A stretch of DNA of 64,000 nt from Gemmatimonadota bacterium (lineage in GTDB: Bacteria > Latescibacterota > UBA2968): positions 1 through 64,000 of the forward strand of contig VXRD01000091.1 of the NCBI GenBank assembly GCA_009838845.1, read 5' to 3'. The stretch's first letter is position 1. Each line of letters opens with the position of its first letter. Position numbers and translations under genes: made by a program. The notes under the pieces were generated by a model. The model ran no database searches and was not told the origin of the DNA. It saw only the letters and a program-made list of their open reading frames with translations. Positions 1 through 8,242 of the stretch are shown here, in pieces.

Positions 1-35
1 CGAAGCTCGTAGTGATTTGGGGTGGTTGGGTGGGA

Positions 36-98
36 TTCGTCTATTCGTCTATTCGTCTATTCGCGCTTTTCTCGTCTATTCGTCTATTCGCGCTTTTT
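36..98. repeat. Tandem octamer repeat (CGTCTATT)n
   Basis: The octamer CGTCTATT is repeated three times, followed by CGCGCTTTT, and then twice more followed by CGCGCTTTT again. The array sits directly after the stop codon of the DUF72 gene that ends at 100. No gene or terminator hairpin is visible in it. It looks like a slippage-prone intergenic array. Confidence 0.7.
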
Positions 99-99
99 C

Positions 100-945
100 T
101 TAAAACAAATCCATCTGCACAGGCGCCTCTACGACCTGTTCCGCGGGCCAGGGCGGCATCTCGCCGACATCTATATCCCCGGACAACATCTGGTGAAAAT
201 GGCGCGCCAACTGCGGCGCGTAAAAATCATCGGGCGCATGCATAAACACAAACGGCGTTCGCCCCTCGCGTATCCAATTGGCAACCACCGGCACCCACTC
301 TGCGAGAAGCGGCAGATTCTTATCAACCTCCGGATGCCCGACAAACCTCACAAAAGGAAAACGCCCCGTCGCAAGAAACCGAACGGGGACCTTTGGCTTG
401 TTACTTGCTACTTGCGCACTATGCACCCCGCGCGTATCAAAAACCACGCGATCCACGCCCTGGCTTTTGAGCACCGCATTCAACTCATTTTCTGCCTCGG
501 CAAAAAACAGATGGTGCCGGATCTCCACAGCATAAGAAAATGTATCGGGCAACGCGTCTAAAAACCTGTCCAACACCGGCAAATCGCGCGGCCCATAAGA
601 CGGAGGCAACTGCAAAAATGACGGACCCACCCGATCCCGTAACACCGTGAGAACATCTACAAACGCAGCCGTCTCCAACTCGGCATCTCGCAACCGCTTA
701 TCGTGACTAATAGCGCGCGGAAACTTGAGCGCAAAGCGAAAACCCGGCGGCGTATCAGCCAGCCAGCGCATCGCGGCTTTTTCCGAAGGCAAACCGTAAA
801 AAGTGGTATTGCCCTCCACGGTATTAAACACAGAGGCGTACTGTCTCAAAAAATCTCTCTGCACAACATCGGGCGCAAACAACTCGCCCACCCACTCTTT
901 ATTGCCCCAAATCGGACAGCCCAAAAAATATCGTTCGATACTCAT
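100..945 (-). CDS. DUF72 (YecE-like) family protein
   Basis: The 281-aa product has the hallmarks of the DUF72/YecE family. These are an early 'GCPIWGNKEWVGELF' segment, then 'YASVFNTVEGNTTFYGLP', 'FRFALKFPRAISHDKRL' and 'FLQLPPSYGPRD'. The family folds as a TIM barrel of unknown enzymatic role. I chose the ATG at 945 (MSIERYFLGC) because the upstream extension is not conserved-looking and overlaps the preceding gene. It is the last gene of a minus-strand run (dioxygenase, small membrane peptide, glycosidase-like protein, DUF72), 8 nt after the glycosidase stop, so co-transcription is likely. Family assignment is confident; function is unknown. Confidence 0.9.
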   Translation of the reverse strand: MSIERYFLGCPIWGNKEWVGELFAPDVVQRDFLRQYASVFNTVEGNTTFYGLPSEKAAMRWLADTPPGFRFALKFPRAISHDKRLRDAELETAAFVDVLTVLRDRVGPSFLQLPPSYGPRDLPVLDRFLDALPDTFSYAVEIRHHLFFAEAENELNAVLKSQGVDRVVFDTRGVHSAQVASNKPKVPVRFLATGRFPFVRFVGHPEVDKNLPLLAEWVPVVANWIREGRTPFVFMHAPDDFYAPQLARHFHQMLSGDIDVGEMPPWPAEQVVEAPVQMDLF

Positions 946-953
946 AACAGCCT

Positions 954-2522
954 CTATATAGACCCCTTTCCTCCCACCCATAAACCCACAACACACGGCT
1001 GATCTTTATCCCCAAACGGATTGACCAAATCGGTATTAAACCCACCCCAGAAATCCGACTTCTCCATCTCGCCACTGCTCCGCTCACCCGTCAAAATCGC
1101 CATCCAATCCACCGCTATCGGCGTCTCCTCCTGCACATCGGACAAATCGATACGCGTATCGCCTCCCTCGGGTAAATACACCAGATACGCATCTCCCGCC
1201 AGTGCCAGACAAAGACCGCGCTCCACATATTCATTATCCCCAACCATCTGATTAAATGGCAAACCCTCCAAAAAGTCTCTCAACTCTCGATACCTCATCC
1301 AGCTCTCTGGCACCGGCTCAAACTTAATCAAATCCCAAGACGTATTGTCGTAATAATAACACGGATACGCGCCTGCCGCATAAATCGCCCACGTCCACTT
1401 CAAAATATCATCCCACTCGGCAGTCGTGCGCCCGCGATAAGTCTTGAGTTGTTCCTCGGCAAGCTCATACCCGTACTCCACATTCACATAAGGCGTACCC
1501 GAATTTCGCATCCTGCGAATCGCCTCCCGATTATAGCGCGCCGCATCGGACAAATGCACCTGATCCGTCACAAAATCCGACTGGCGATCCGGTTCAGACA
1601 GCGTACCCGCATTTCGGAGTTCAACATCGTGTACCGTCAGCAAATGCCCATACGCATCCGCCCCGCGAATAATATCCATACGATCCAGAACATAATCGTG
1701 ATCGCCCATCTCCCGATACAGATTCTTGCTCTCCTTCCCCACATCCCAGATCACATTCCCAAAAGCCTGGTACCGCGCAACCGCATAGCGCCAGAACCGA
1801 TCATCTGCCTCTGTCTCGCGCGCCGGCCAATTCACCTGCTTATTTTGCACCTGCAACATCAGATGAACCACAATCCCCTGCCCGTGCAAATAGCGCATCA
1901 AGCGATCAAAATCGCGGAAAAAATCGATATTCATCCGCTCGTGATCCGGCGCATCATTCCCGCCCTCAAACAAATACATCTCCGGTGGACCAAAAAGGTA
2001 CTCGGGCAACACAGGGCGCGTATCGTCATTCGGTCGCGAACCAAAACCCGTATGGGCATATAAATTCATAACAAAACAATTGAACCCCCGGCTCGCAACC
2101 AGATCGACATGTCGGTAACACCGCTCGGCATCTGCCTGGTGATAGCTGAACAACCAATCGCACTCAAAACCCAGATATAAAAACGGCGCACCATCAGACC
2201 AGGCAAACCGCTGTGGGTATTCCGGATCAATACCTACCAGACCATGCACATCGCGATTCTCATTTGCCACACACTGCACGCGCCACTCAGACCCATCCAG
2301 ACCCGAAAGCTCAGACCGAGAACACCCCGTCCAAACACCTTCTGTACCCGGACTAAAACGCACAACCCACTTATCCCCATCAAAAAAACCGGGCAGATTT
2401 TCAACCACCCCGCCCAGTTCGTGTGTAAAAGTTGCCGTCACTTCCACCGCAAATGGATTCTTATCACCCACATCCGCATACAATTCAAAATCGCACACTG
2501 CATATTGCTGCACTTCTAACAT
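954..2522 (-). CDS. Glycoside hydrolase-like protein (DUF5060 + DUF4038/apiosidase-like)
   Basis: The 522-aa protein starts with a beta-sandwich resembling DUF5060 (about residues 10-85, 'VTATFTHELGG ... VVRFSPGTEGVWTG'). A TIM-barrel domain resembling DUF4038 follows. The order of motifs, 'PFLYLGFECDWLFSY', 'GFNCFVMNLYAH', 'VIWDVGKESKN' and 'PYVNVEYGYE', fits a clan GH-A glycosidase, with Glu264 as a plausible acid/base and Glu349 as nucleophile. I see no signal peptide, so it probably acts in the cytoplasm on imported glycosides. It lies 13 nt after the 30-aa membrane peptide and 8 nt before the DUF72 gene. The domain call is good; the substrate is unknown. Confidence 0.82.
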   Translation of the reverse strand: MLEVQQYAVCDFELYADVGDKNPFAVEVTATFTHELGGVVENLPGFFDGDKWVVRFSPGTEGVWTGCSRSELSGLDGSEWRVQCVANENRDVHGLVGIDPEYPQRFAWSDGAPFLYLGFECDWLFSYHQADAERCYRHVDLVASRGFNCFVMNLYAHTGFGSRPNDDTRPVLPEYLFGPPEMYLFEGGNDAPDHERMNIDFFRDFDRLMRYLHGQGIVVHLMLQVQNKQVNWPARETEADDRFWRYAVARYQAFGNVIWDVGKESKNLYREMGDHDYVLDRMDIIRGADAYGHLLTVHDVELRNAGTLSEPDRQSDFVTDQVHLSDAARYNREAIRRMRNSGTPYVNVEYGYELAEEQLKTYRGRTTAEWDDILKWTWAIYAAGAYPCYYYDNTSWDLIKFEPVPESWMRYRELRDFLEGLPFNQMVGDNEYVERGLCLALAGDAYLVYLPEGGDTRIDLSDVQEETPIAVDWMAILTGERSSGEMEKSDFWGGFNTDLVNPFGDKDQPCVVGLWVGGKGSI

Positions 2523-2535
2523 CGGCCAAATCCTC

Positions 2536-2628
2536 TCACTTATAAGACTTAATCACATAATACAACAACACGCCCAGCACAATAATCACAACGCCGACCC
2601 AGATCAGTGCCCAAAACTGAACATCCAT
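2536..2628 (-). CDS. 30-aa single-pass membrane peptide
   Basis: A short frame, ATG at 2628 to TGA at 2536, encodes MDVQFWALIW followed by a hydrophobic helix ending in the basic tail KSYK. A strong purine-rich ribosome-binding site (GAGGGGAGGG) precedes it, overlapping the end of the dioxygenase gene. It fits exactly between the dioxygenase and the glycosidase-like gene, which supports real translation. The shape (about 7 polar residues, about 18 hydrophobic, short positive C-terminus) suggests an inner-membrane miniprotein. No function can be assigned; it could assist a transporter or be a spurious but well-placed frame. Confidence 0.55.
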   Translation of the reverse strand: MDVQFWALIWVGVVIIVLGVLLYYVIKSYK

Positions 2629-2643
2629 TCGATGACCCTCCCC

Positions 2644-3453
2644 TCATTCCCCATCCTCAATCGACACATCCCGTACATCATCTGTCCAATCGACCCAGAT
2701 ATCATCTCCCGGGGGTTCTTCCTGAAGCTGGGGCATATCGTTCAGCTTGAAATCGTACAACACCGCCTTTCGAATCTGCCGCGAATAATTGGCCGACGCC
2801 ATATGCCCGATACGGTGATGCCAGAAAACAATATCGCCGGGTTCGCCATGCGTCTGATATGAATTCTCGTCACAAGATTGAAACTGCTCCCTATGCTTCT
2901 CCATCCGGGGCAATGGCTCCCTGAGATAGCGCGTCTGGTAATCGAAGAAAAACGTGCGATGGCTCTTGGGCCACACCGTAAAACCGCCGCCATCTTCGGG
3001 AACGTGATCGATATAACCCACCACTGCAAAATTGAACGCATGGGCATCCACATGCAAATGACGCGGTTGGCGCTCCACATCACCATAGGGCAATGTGCAA
3101 TAAATACCGCGCACGCCTGTAGGCTCTGGAAAATTCCCCTTACCCAGCATCTGCTCCGCAGCACCCCACACAACCGGATTCTTTGCCAACAACTCGACCA
3201 TCCAGGGCTCTCTGCCCACCTTGCGGTATTGCCAGCGATAACCGCGCTTGTAATTGCTGCTATCCATTGATTCCTCTTCCGGCTTAATGGGACCCACCCA
3301 CGAATCGGGATCGTCTTTCTTCAGACTCGGCGGCGGATCGTCCCACAGGCGCTCGCGCGCACGGGCGCACAACTCGGGATCCAGAGCACCCTTCTTCACC
3401 AGATAGCCTTCGCGTTTGAAAAAACGGATCTCGTCTTCCGTAAGCACAGGCAT
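2644..3453 (-). CDS. Phytanoyl-CoA dioxygenase (PhyH) family protein
   Basis: The 269-aa protein matches the Fe(II)/2-oxoglutarate oxygenase family PhyH. The N-terminus 'LTEDEIRFFKREGYLVKKGAL' is typical. The H-x-D metal pair is at about His134/Asp136 ('RHLHVDAH'), the distal His is in 'GDIVFWHHRIGH' (about 212-217), and Arg225 follows for 2-oxoglutarate binding. These enzymes hydroxylate small molecules, and the substrate cannot be read from sequence. A ribosome-binding site (AGAGGAGAG) precedes ATG 3453. The gene begins a four-gene minus-strand unit with the membrane peptide, glycosidase and DUF72 genes. Confidence 0.9.
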   Translation of the reverse strand: MPVLTEDEIRFFKREGYLVKKGALDPELCARARERLWDDPPPSLKKDDPDSWVGPIKPEEESMDSSNYKRGYRWQYRKVGREPWMVELLAKNPVVWGAAEQMLGKGNFPEPTGVRGIYCTLPYGDVERQPRHLHVDAHAFNFAVVGYIDHVPEDGGGFTVWPKSHRTFFFDYQTRYLREPLPRMEKHREQFQSCDENSYQTHGEPGDIVFWHHRIGHMASANYSRQIRKAVLYDFKLNDMPQLQEEPPGDDIWVDWTDDVRDVSIEDGE

Positions 3454-3495
3454 GACACACTCTCCTCTTTTGTGCGAATTGATACTGTCAATCCA

Positions 3496-3501
3496 ATTAT
3501 A
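3496..3501 (-). promoter_or_regulatory. Candidate -10 box upstream of the PhyH operon
   Basis: A perfect TATAAT on the minus strand lies about 43 nt upstream of the dioxygenase start. No convincing -35 hexamer is found 16-18 nt upstream of it, so this is tentative. Confidence 0.3.
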
Positions 3502-3542
3502 GGCACTTACCTATCGTGAAAAAAGTATAAAGTGACCTGATA

Positions 3543-3577
3543 CAACAAAAAACCCGACCTCACATTGAGATCGGGGG
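3543..3577 (-). terminator. Rho-independent terminator of the coiled-coil membrane protein gene
   Basis: Arms CCCGAYCTCA and TGAGRTCGGG (one G-U pair) enclose a 3-nt loop. On the minus strand they are followed by TTTTTTGTT. The position, about 50 nt after the stop at 3625, fits termination of that gene before the dioxygenase operon. Confidence 0.8.
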
Positions 3578-3624
3578 AGAAATTTCATATTTGTAGTGGC
3601 GCATTCGAGAAGCCCTTTTTCTGT

Positions 3625-3891
3625 TCAGGGCTTAGCAAAGGTCATGATGATTGAAACGGCTGTACCGACATTTGCAAGCAACACAACGACTAGCAGGCCA
3701 ATAAGCCACCTGAAATTGCTGTTATTGCGAGTATCCATGTTGGTCAACCGGGTGTCTATATTGGAAAAGCCGTTGTCAACGCGGGTTTCAAGGCTAGTTA
3801 AGCGCGTGTTCATTTGTTCAGCAATTCCCTCGACGCGCGCCAGGCGGGCGTCCATTTCGGACAGTTTGTCTTGTGGTGTCGGAATCTGCAT
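3625..3891 (-). CDS. Small coiled-coil protein with C-terminal membrane anchor
   Basis: The 88-aa product has an N-terminal heptad-patterned region ('MDARLARVEGIAEQMNTRL', then 'LETRVDNGF', 'IDTRLTNMDTR') and one C-terminal transmembrane helix ('FRWLIGLLVVVLLANVGTAVS'). It resembles the short hemolysin-XhlA-like or DUF1640-like coiled-coil/TM proteins, but I cannot place it in a named family. It has its own promoter (TTGCTT-17-TATAAT) and its own terminator, so it is an independent transcription unit. The function is unknown; membrane-tethered oligomerisation is the likely architecture. Confidence 0.72.
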   Translation of the reverse strand: MQIPTPQDKLSEMDARLARVEGIAEQMNTRLTSLETRVDNGFSNIDTRLTNMDTRNNSNFRWLIGLLVVVLLANVGTAVSIIMTFAKP

Positions 3892-3935
3892 GGGTTTCTT
3901 TCTTCGTGTGTAGTGGTCTATACTCCGTCTATGGA

Positions 3936-3964
3936 ATTATAACAGACCTTTTAGACTAAAGCAA
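3936..3964 (-). promoter_or_regulatory. Sigma70-type promoter for the coiled-coil protein gene
   Basis: On the minus strand, -35 TTGCTT (3959-3964) and a perfect -10 TATAAT (3936-3941) are separated by 17 nt. They lie about 45 nt upstream of the ATG at 3891. Confidence 0.6.
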
Positions 3965-3994
3965 GTCCTATGGGCTTTTTTTTCGTAAAAATGC

Positions 3995-5365
3995 TCAGTT
4001 CTGCTTATCCAGATATACAGTAACCTGCCCATCATTTTCATCCACGGTTGCATTGGTGAATTGGGCGGTCAGGCCAGAGCCAGAAATATTCACCGCCTCG
4101 CCGTCAGACACCACCTCTAATGCATCAAGCCCCGCTATAGTCAACCTCAGAACGCCATTCATCAGCGGATGGGGACCCTTTGCCACAGTCAGCGCCACAA
4201 CATCATCCATCCTATCCGTCAGCATCTCTACTTGACCACTCTCGTGACGGATATTAACGAACCGCGTATGAAGAACACCCCCCTCTACAATCATGAGATT
4301 ACTGGGATCCCAACCGCTCGCCCGCAGAGGAACTGTATCAGGTGCTATAACAGACAAGCGCATTCCCGCCTGTGAATCAAACGCCCGCTTTTCCTCAGAC
4401 CGCTGTGCAAGCAGATCTTGCACATCTTCTTTCGCAACAGCTTCAAAATGCGCGATCTCCGCCTCGGTAAAGTCACCACACTGACGCCCCCCATCTCTCT
4501 TTTCGAGAACTTCCGCGAGATATAAATCCAACGCCTGCTCATCATCCGCTTCAAACACCGTCTTCCACATTGGCGCAAACGCATCGAGCAAAACCGCAAG
4601 CGCATGCCCTATCTCGTAGCAGCGTCCGCGCACCTCATTCGCGGCATAACCCTCCCGTGGCAAATCCACACTCATCTGTCCCACAGACATCGCCTCCACA
4701 TAAGAGGCAAGTCCTTCCAGCAACTCTGTACCCCGTTCATAGGTAGAAAACTCCGGATCCATCCCCGCATATCGATCCTGCCGCGCCCTGAGTGCCCGCA
4801 ACGTCCAACATCGCTTCTCCTCGGACCCATTCGCAGCGAGCGCCCGTCGCAACGCCTCTGTCTCCATCCGCCGAAGAGACAGCAAATCCGCATCATCCAC
4901 CGGATAAAGATAAAGCACAGTTTCGTTTCCCTGCCAGGTGGGATGACAAGCCTGTTGATAGACATGAAATGCCTCGTGAATTGCTAACGAAGCTATAACT
5001 GTCGGCGATTGATTTGCCGATCCATCGAACATAACACTGGCTGCCGGCGTTCCCTCAATCTCGACAACACTGCTGGCAGTCACGACGGGATAGCGTCCAT
5101 CGTACACGAACACATCGCATTCACCAACCCGCATCTCCCTGAAACCCTCGGGAACCTCCGAACACCGAAAAAGGTATGTATCGTCACCGTCATAAAAAAC
5201 AAGAGGAATCGCGAGCGGATCAAAGCCCGGCCACAATTCACCCTGTGCAACCAGCCGCTCAATCTCACGCACCAAATCTGACACATGTCTCCTATCCTTG
5301 TGAACGCACATCAAACATATACTCCCGTGGATGGTCCGATTGTGGACATTTATTCTGAGCATCAA
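3995..5365 (-). CDS. Putative zinc metallopeptidase-like protein (HExxH)
   Basis: The protein, up to 456 aa, contains 'SLAIHEAFHVYQQ', an HExxH zinc site with the catalytic Glu. About 90 residues later comes 'ERGTELLEGLASYVEAM', whose Glu could be the third ligand, as in gluzincin-type peptidases. The C-terminal third ('PLRASGWDPSNLMIVEGGVLHTRF ...') looks like a separate beta-rich domain. No signal peptide is evident. The start is uncertain. The frame is open to ATG 5365, but a GTG at 5284 preceded by AGGAG begins just before the first convincing protein sequence ('SDLVREIERLV'), and an ATG exists at 5311. Protease activity is inferred from the motif only. It is monocistronic and divergent from the EF-hand/thioredoxin gene. 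Confidence 0.7.
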   Translation of the reverse strand: MMLRINVHNRTIHGSICLMCVHKDRRHVSDLVREIERLVAQGELWPGFDPLAIPLVFYDGDDTYLFRCSEVPEGFREMRVGECDVFVYDGRYPVVTASSVVEIEGTPAASVMFDGSANQSPTVIASLAIHEAFHVYQQACHPTWQGNETVLYLYPVDDADLLSLRRMETEALRRALAANGSEEKRCWTLRALRARQDRYAGMDPEFSTYERGTELLEGLASYVEAMSVGQMSVDLPREGYAANEVRGRCYEIGHALAVLLDAFAPMWKTVFEADDEQALDLYLAEVLEKRDGGRQCGDFTEAEIAHFEAVAKEDVQDLLAQRSEEKRAFDSQAGMRLSVIAPDTVPLRASGWDPSNLMIVEGGVLHTRFVNIRHESGQVEMLTDRMDDVVALTVAKGPHPLMNGVLRLTIAGLDALEVVSDGEAVNISGSGLTAQFTNATVDENDGQVTVYLDKQN

Positions 5366-5395
5366 AAATACTTCTAATCATTTCGTACTCTAATC

Positions 5396-5423
5396 TTGAC
5401 AACGAGTTTTAATTGGCTATTTT
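5396..5423 (+). promoter_or_regulatory. Candidate promoter for the EF-hand/thioredoxin gene
   Basis: TTGACA at 5396-5401 and TATTTT at 5418-5423 are spaced by 16 nt in an AT-rich region. Just downstream, an imperfect inverted repeat (GATATGC ... GCATAGTATC) may be an operator. The start codon lies about 115 nt downstream. Confidence 0.45.
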
Positions 5424-5538
5424 TTAAAAATGATATGCTAATTATTTCGCATAGTATCATTACATAGCAAAGATGCTTTGGGCACGAGTCGCCTGCTACT
5501 TTTAAATGAATATGCCTGCATTTTCTGGAGGTATGCTC

Positions 5539-6231
5539 ATGTTTAAGTATGTCCTCACATTGATATTACTGCTCCTACCTGCCTGTGTACACGCAGCACC
5601 AACCCCATCAGATTGCGATTTCAACAACAGCGGCAAAGTGGATTTTGCCGATTTTATCGCATTTTCACAGGGATATGGGACAACCCAAACCCAGTTCGAC
5701 CTGAACGGGGATGGCGCAGTCAATTTTCGGGACTTTGTCCTTTTTGCCCAATTCTACGGGCAGACAATCACCACAACAACCCCTCCGCCGACCACCGACG
5801 CTCCTGTTGGCATTCAAGTTGGGATGCAAGCCCCCGACTTTACGCTGAGAACCCTCACTGGCGAATCGTTCAACCTCTATGAAAAGCGCGGCAAGCCCGT
5901 ATTCCTCAACTTCTGGGCAACCTGGTGTAGTCCCTGTATAGCTGAAATGCCCGCCATGCAAAAATTGCAAAATACCATGGGTGACTCTATCCAGATCGTC
6001 GGCATTGATGTACGAGAAACGCGCAGCCAGGTGCTGCATTTTGTCACAGGATATGGCTACACCTGGACTTTTGTTCTCGACTCGACGGGAGAAGTGAACA
6101 ATGCGTATGAGGTTACAGGCTATCCCACATCTTATTTTATTGATGCCAAAGGTGTGATTGTCCGTAAGCTTAATGGTTACCAGAACTATGGAACGTTCTT
6201 AGAAGCAACGCGACTGGCGATAGATAATTAA
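5539..6231 (+). CDS. Exported EF-hand (dockerin-like) + thioredoxin (TlpA/ResA-like) fusion
   Basis: The 230-aa protein has a signal peptide (MFKYVLTLILLLLPACVHAA). Two EF-hand calcium loops of the dockerin kind follow at about 27-75 ('DFNNSGKVDFADF', 'DLNGDGAVNFRDF'), then a TTTTPPPTT linker. A TlpA-type thioredoxin domain follows (about 95-230) with the redox site WATWCSPC (Cys130/Cys133), preceded by 'GMQAPDFTLRTLTG'. It should work as a periplasmic or surface disulfide reductase docked through its calcium-binding pair. I chose ATG 5539 because GGAGG lies 7 nt upstream; upstream in-frame ATGs at 5506 and 5533 are less well placed. The LRR gene follows on the same strand and shares the EF-hand type. 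EF-hand/thioredoxin fusion is unusual. Confidence 0.85.
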   Translation: MFKYVLTLILLLLPACVHAAPTPSDCDFNNSGKVDFADFIAFSQGYGTTQTQFDLNGDGAVNFRDFVLFAQFYGQTITTTTPPPTTDAPVGIQVGMQAPDFTLRTLTGESFNLYEKRGKPVFLNFWATWCSPCIAEMPAMQKLQNTMGDSIQIVGIDVRETRSQVLHFVTGYGYTWTFVLDSTGEVNNAYEVTGYPTSYFIDAKGVIVRKLNGYQNYGTFLEATRLAIDN

Positions 6232-6316
6232 AAATAAGCTGTCAGCGGTCATGGTCAAACCATAAGAAAAACAAGCAGTCAGCTTTAATCGAAAGACATT
6301 TGTAATGGAGAACCCG

Positions 6317-8242
6317 ATGCGGAATCTGATTCTATCAATTTTATCACTACTCGCGCTTCTGATGTACCCCCTGTCTCTTTCGGCGCAAAATAGTTTTTCC
6401 CTCTCGCTGGATGTAAATGATACCGCAGGTGATCAAGCAATCACATCCCTCAATGCGTCCGCAGATCAAATTGTCGCCATTCAGATCTTCGGCAAAGATA
6501 TACAAAATGCGAACGGCCTTGCAGCGCGCTTTGAATACGATGCCAGTCAAGTGACTTACGAGGGCTTTGACGTGGGTGACGTCTTGCCCAATGCTCAGGC
6601 ACTCCCAGAGCAAGGTACAGGTTTTGTCGAAATTGGCATTGCATCTCTGGGTGGTCAAGCGACAACCAATAGCGGTCTGGTGGGTACCGTTCGCTTTCGC
6701 ACAACAGCCGGGTTCTCGGGCACAGCGATTCGGTTGGTCCGTGCAGAACTCAGTCGAGGAGGACAATTTGAGACTGTAAATCTGAATATTCGCATTGCGT
6801 TACAGTTACAAGCCCTCACATCGGACTTCGACGGCGATGGTATGGTTAATTTTGCCGACTTTCTGGCATTTGCGGGTCAGTTTGGGACCCGTCAGGGCGA
6901 TGGGCGATATGAAGCGAAGTACGATCTGGACAGCGATGGCGCGATTGGCTTTGGCGATTTTCTGATCTTTAGCAGCAGCTTTGGCAAAGGAGGGCCTTCT
7001 TCTGGCGGTGGCAGTACATTGATCGTTGACATTCCAGATGCAAACCTGCGTGCGGTCATTGCGGACAGTCTGGGCAAGGCGAGTGGTGCGTCGATCAGCA
7101 GAAGAGAGATAGCGAGCGTGACCGTTCTTGAAGTACCGAACTCGAACATCAGAGATTTGACCGGACTGGAGTTTGCAACTCGTCTGACAAGATTAAATCT
7201 TGATATGGAGGGTTTGAGTAATAGTAACCGTATATACGACCTCTCGCCATTATCAAGCCTGACCAACCTGACAAGCCTGGAGCTTTCCTTCACCGGTCTT
7301 ACAGATATATCCGCGCTGGGACACTTGACCAGTCTGACAACGCTATGGCTACGGCATAACTTAATCTCGGATATATCGCCGCTTGCGAACTTAACAAATC
7401 TGGAAGAGCTGCATCTTAGAGACAACTTAATCTCGGATATATCGCCGCTTGCGAACTTAACAAATCTGAAACGGCTGAATCTTAGAGACAACTTTACCCT
7501 GGATATATCGCCGCTTGCGAACTTGACAAATCTGGAAGCGCTGGATCTTGTCTCTAACAACATTTCAGATGTGTCGGCACTGGCGGGCTTGACCAACCTG
7601 ATAGGGCTGGATCTTAGCTCTAACAACATCTCGGACGTGTCGGCACTGGCGGGCTTGACCAACCTGATAGTGCTGGTGCTTGGCGAAAACGCGATCTCAG
7701 ATGTCTCGACACTGGCGGGCTTGACCAGGTTGGAAAGGCTGGATCTTAGCTCTAACAACATCTCAGATGTGTCGGCACTGGCAGGCTTGACCAACCTGAT
7801 AATGCTGGGGCTTGACTCTAACAACATCTCGAATGTGGCTATACTGGCGAACTTGACAAATCTGATATATCTGGCGCTTGGCAACAACGCGATCTCGGAT
7901 GTGTCGGCACTGGCGGGCTTAAACTATCTGACGGGACTAGGTCTTTCGCGCAACACTATCTCGGACATCTCGGTACTCTCAGACTTGACCGGTCTGAAAT
8001 GGCTGTATCTTGACTACAACACCATCGTGGATATCTCGCCATTAGTGGCAAATACGGGATTGGGCAGTGAAGATAGGGTTGATTTGAGAGGAAACCCGCT
8101 AAGTGCCACATCAATCAACACGCACATTCCAGCCCTTCAAGGCAGAGGGGTTGATGTGATCTTTGGTGCGTCGAAGCCTGCGGTAGGTGAGAATGAGCGG
8201 GGTTTATTTACCCCTCATCTTCCCGCTGATACGACGCCGTAA
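6317..8242 (+). CDS. Exported cohesin-like + EF-hand + leucine-rich-repeat protein
   Basis: The 641-aa secreted protein has a signal peptide ending near 'LSLSAQ'. A cohesin-like beta-sandwich (about 22-155: 'IVAIQIFGKDIQNANGLAA', 'VTYEGFDVGDVLP', 'VGTVRFRTTAGFSG') comes next. An EF-hand pair follows ('DFDGDGMVNFADF', 'DLDSDGAIGFGDF'), and then about 15 internalin-like 22-residue LRRs with consensus 'LTNLxxLDLSSNNISDVSALAG'. It probably mediates surface protein binding. ATG 6317 has GGAGA at good spacing; ATG 6305 is the alternative. Its last 35 bp overlap the convergent queF gene. It is probably co-transcribed with the upstream thioredoxin fusion (about 85 nt gap). Confidence 0.85.
   Translation: MRNLILSILSLLALLMYPLSLSAQNSFSLSLDVNDTAGDQAITSLNASADQIVAIQIFGKDIQNANGLAARFEYDASQVTYEGFDVGDVLPNAQALPEQGTGFVEIGIASLGGQATTNSGLVGTVRFRTTAGFSGTAIRLVRAELSRGGQFETVNLNIRIALQLQALTSDFDGDGMVNFADFLAFAGQFGTRQGDGRYEAKYDLDSDGAIGFGDFLIFSSSFGKGGPSSGGGSTLIVDIPDANLRAVIADSLGKASGASISRREIASVTVLEVPNSNIRDLTGLEFATRLTRLNLDMEGLSNSNRIYDLSPLSSLTNLTSLELSFTGLTDISALGHLTSLTTLWLRHNLISDISPLANLTNLEELHLRDNLISDISPLANLTNLKRLNLRDNFTLDISPLANLTNLEALDLVSNNISDVSALAGLTNLIGLDLSSNNISDVSALAGLTNLIVLVLGENAISDVSTLAGLTRLERLDLSSNNISDVSALAGLTNLIMLGLDSNNISNVAILANLTNLIYLALGNNAISDVSALAGLNYLTGLGLSRNTISDISVLSDLTGLKWLYLDYNTIVDISPLVANTGLGSEDRVDLRGNPLSATSINTHIPALQGRGVDVIFGASKPAVGENERGLFTPHLPADTTP
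7360..7560 (+). repeat. Near-identical 66-bp LRR-encoding tandem repeats
   Basis: Three consecutive 66-bp units encode LRRs with almost the same DNA, for example 'ctcggatatatcgccgcttg' in consecutive copies. A second nearly identical group (GTGTCGGCACTGGCGGGCTTG) continues to about 7920. Such DNA identity indicates recent duplication and scope for copy-number change. Confidence 0.75.

Noticed and set aside
6892-7887. 331-codon open frame antisense to the LRR gene
   Set aside because: It mirrors the LRR repeats in the other strand; the periodicity comes from the LRR DNA.
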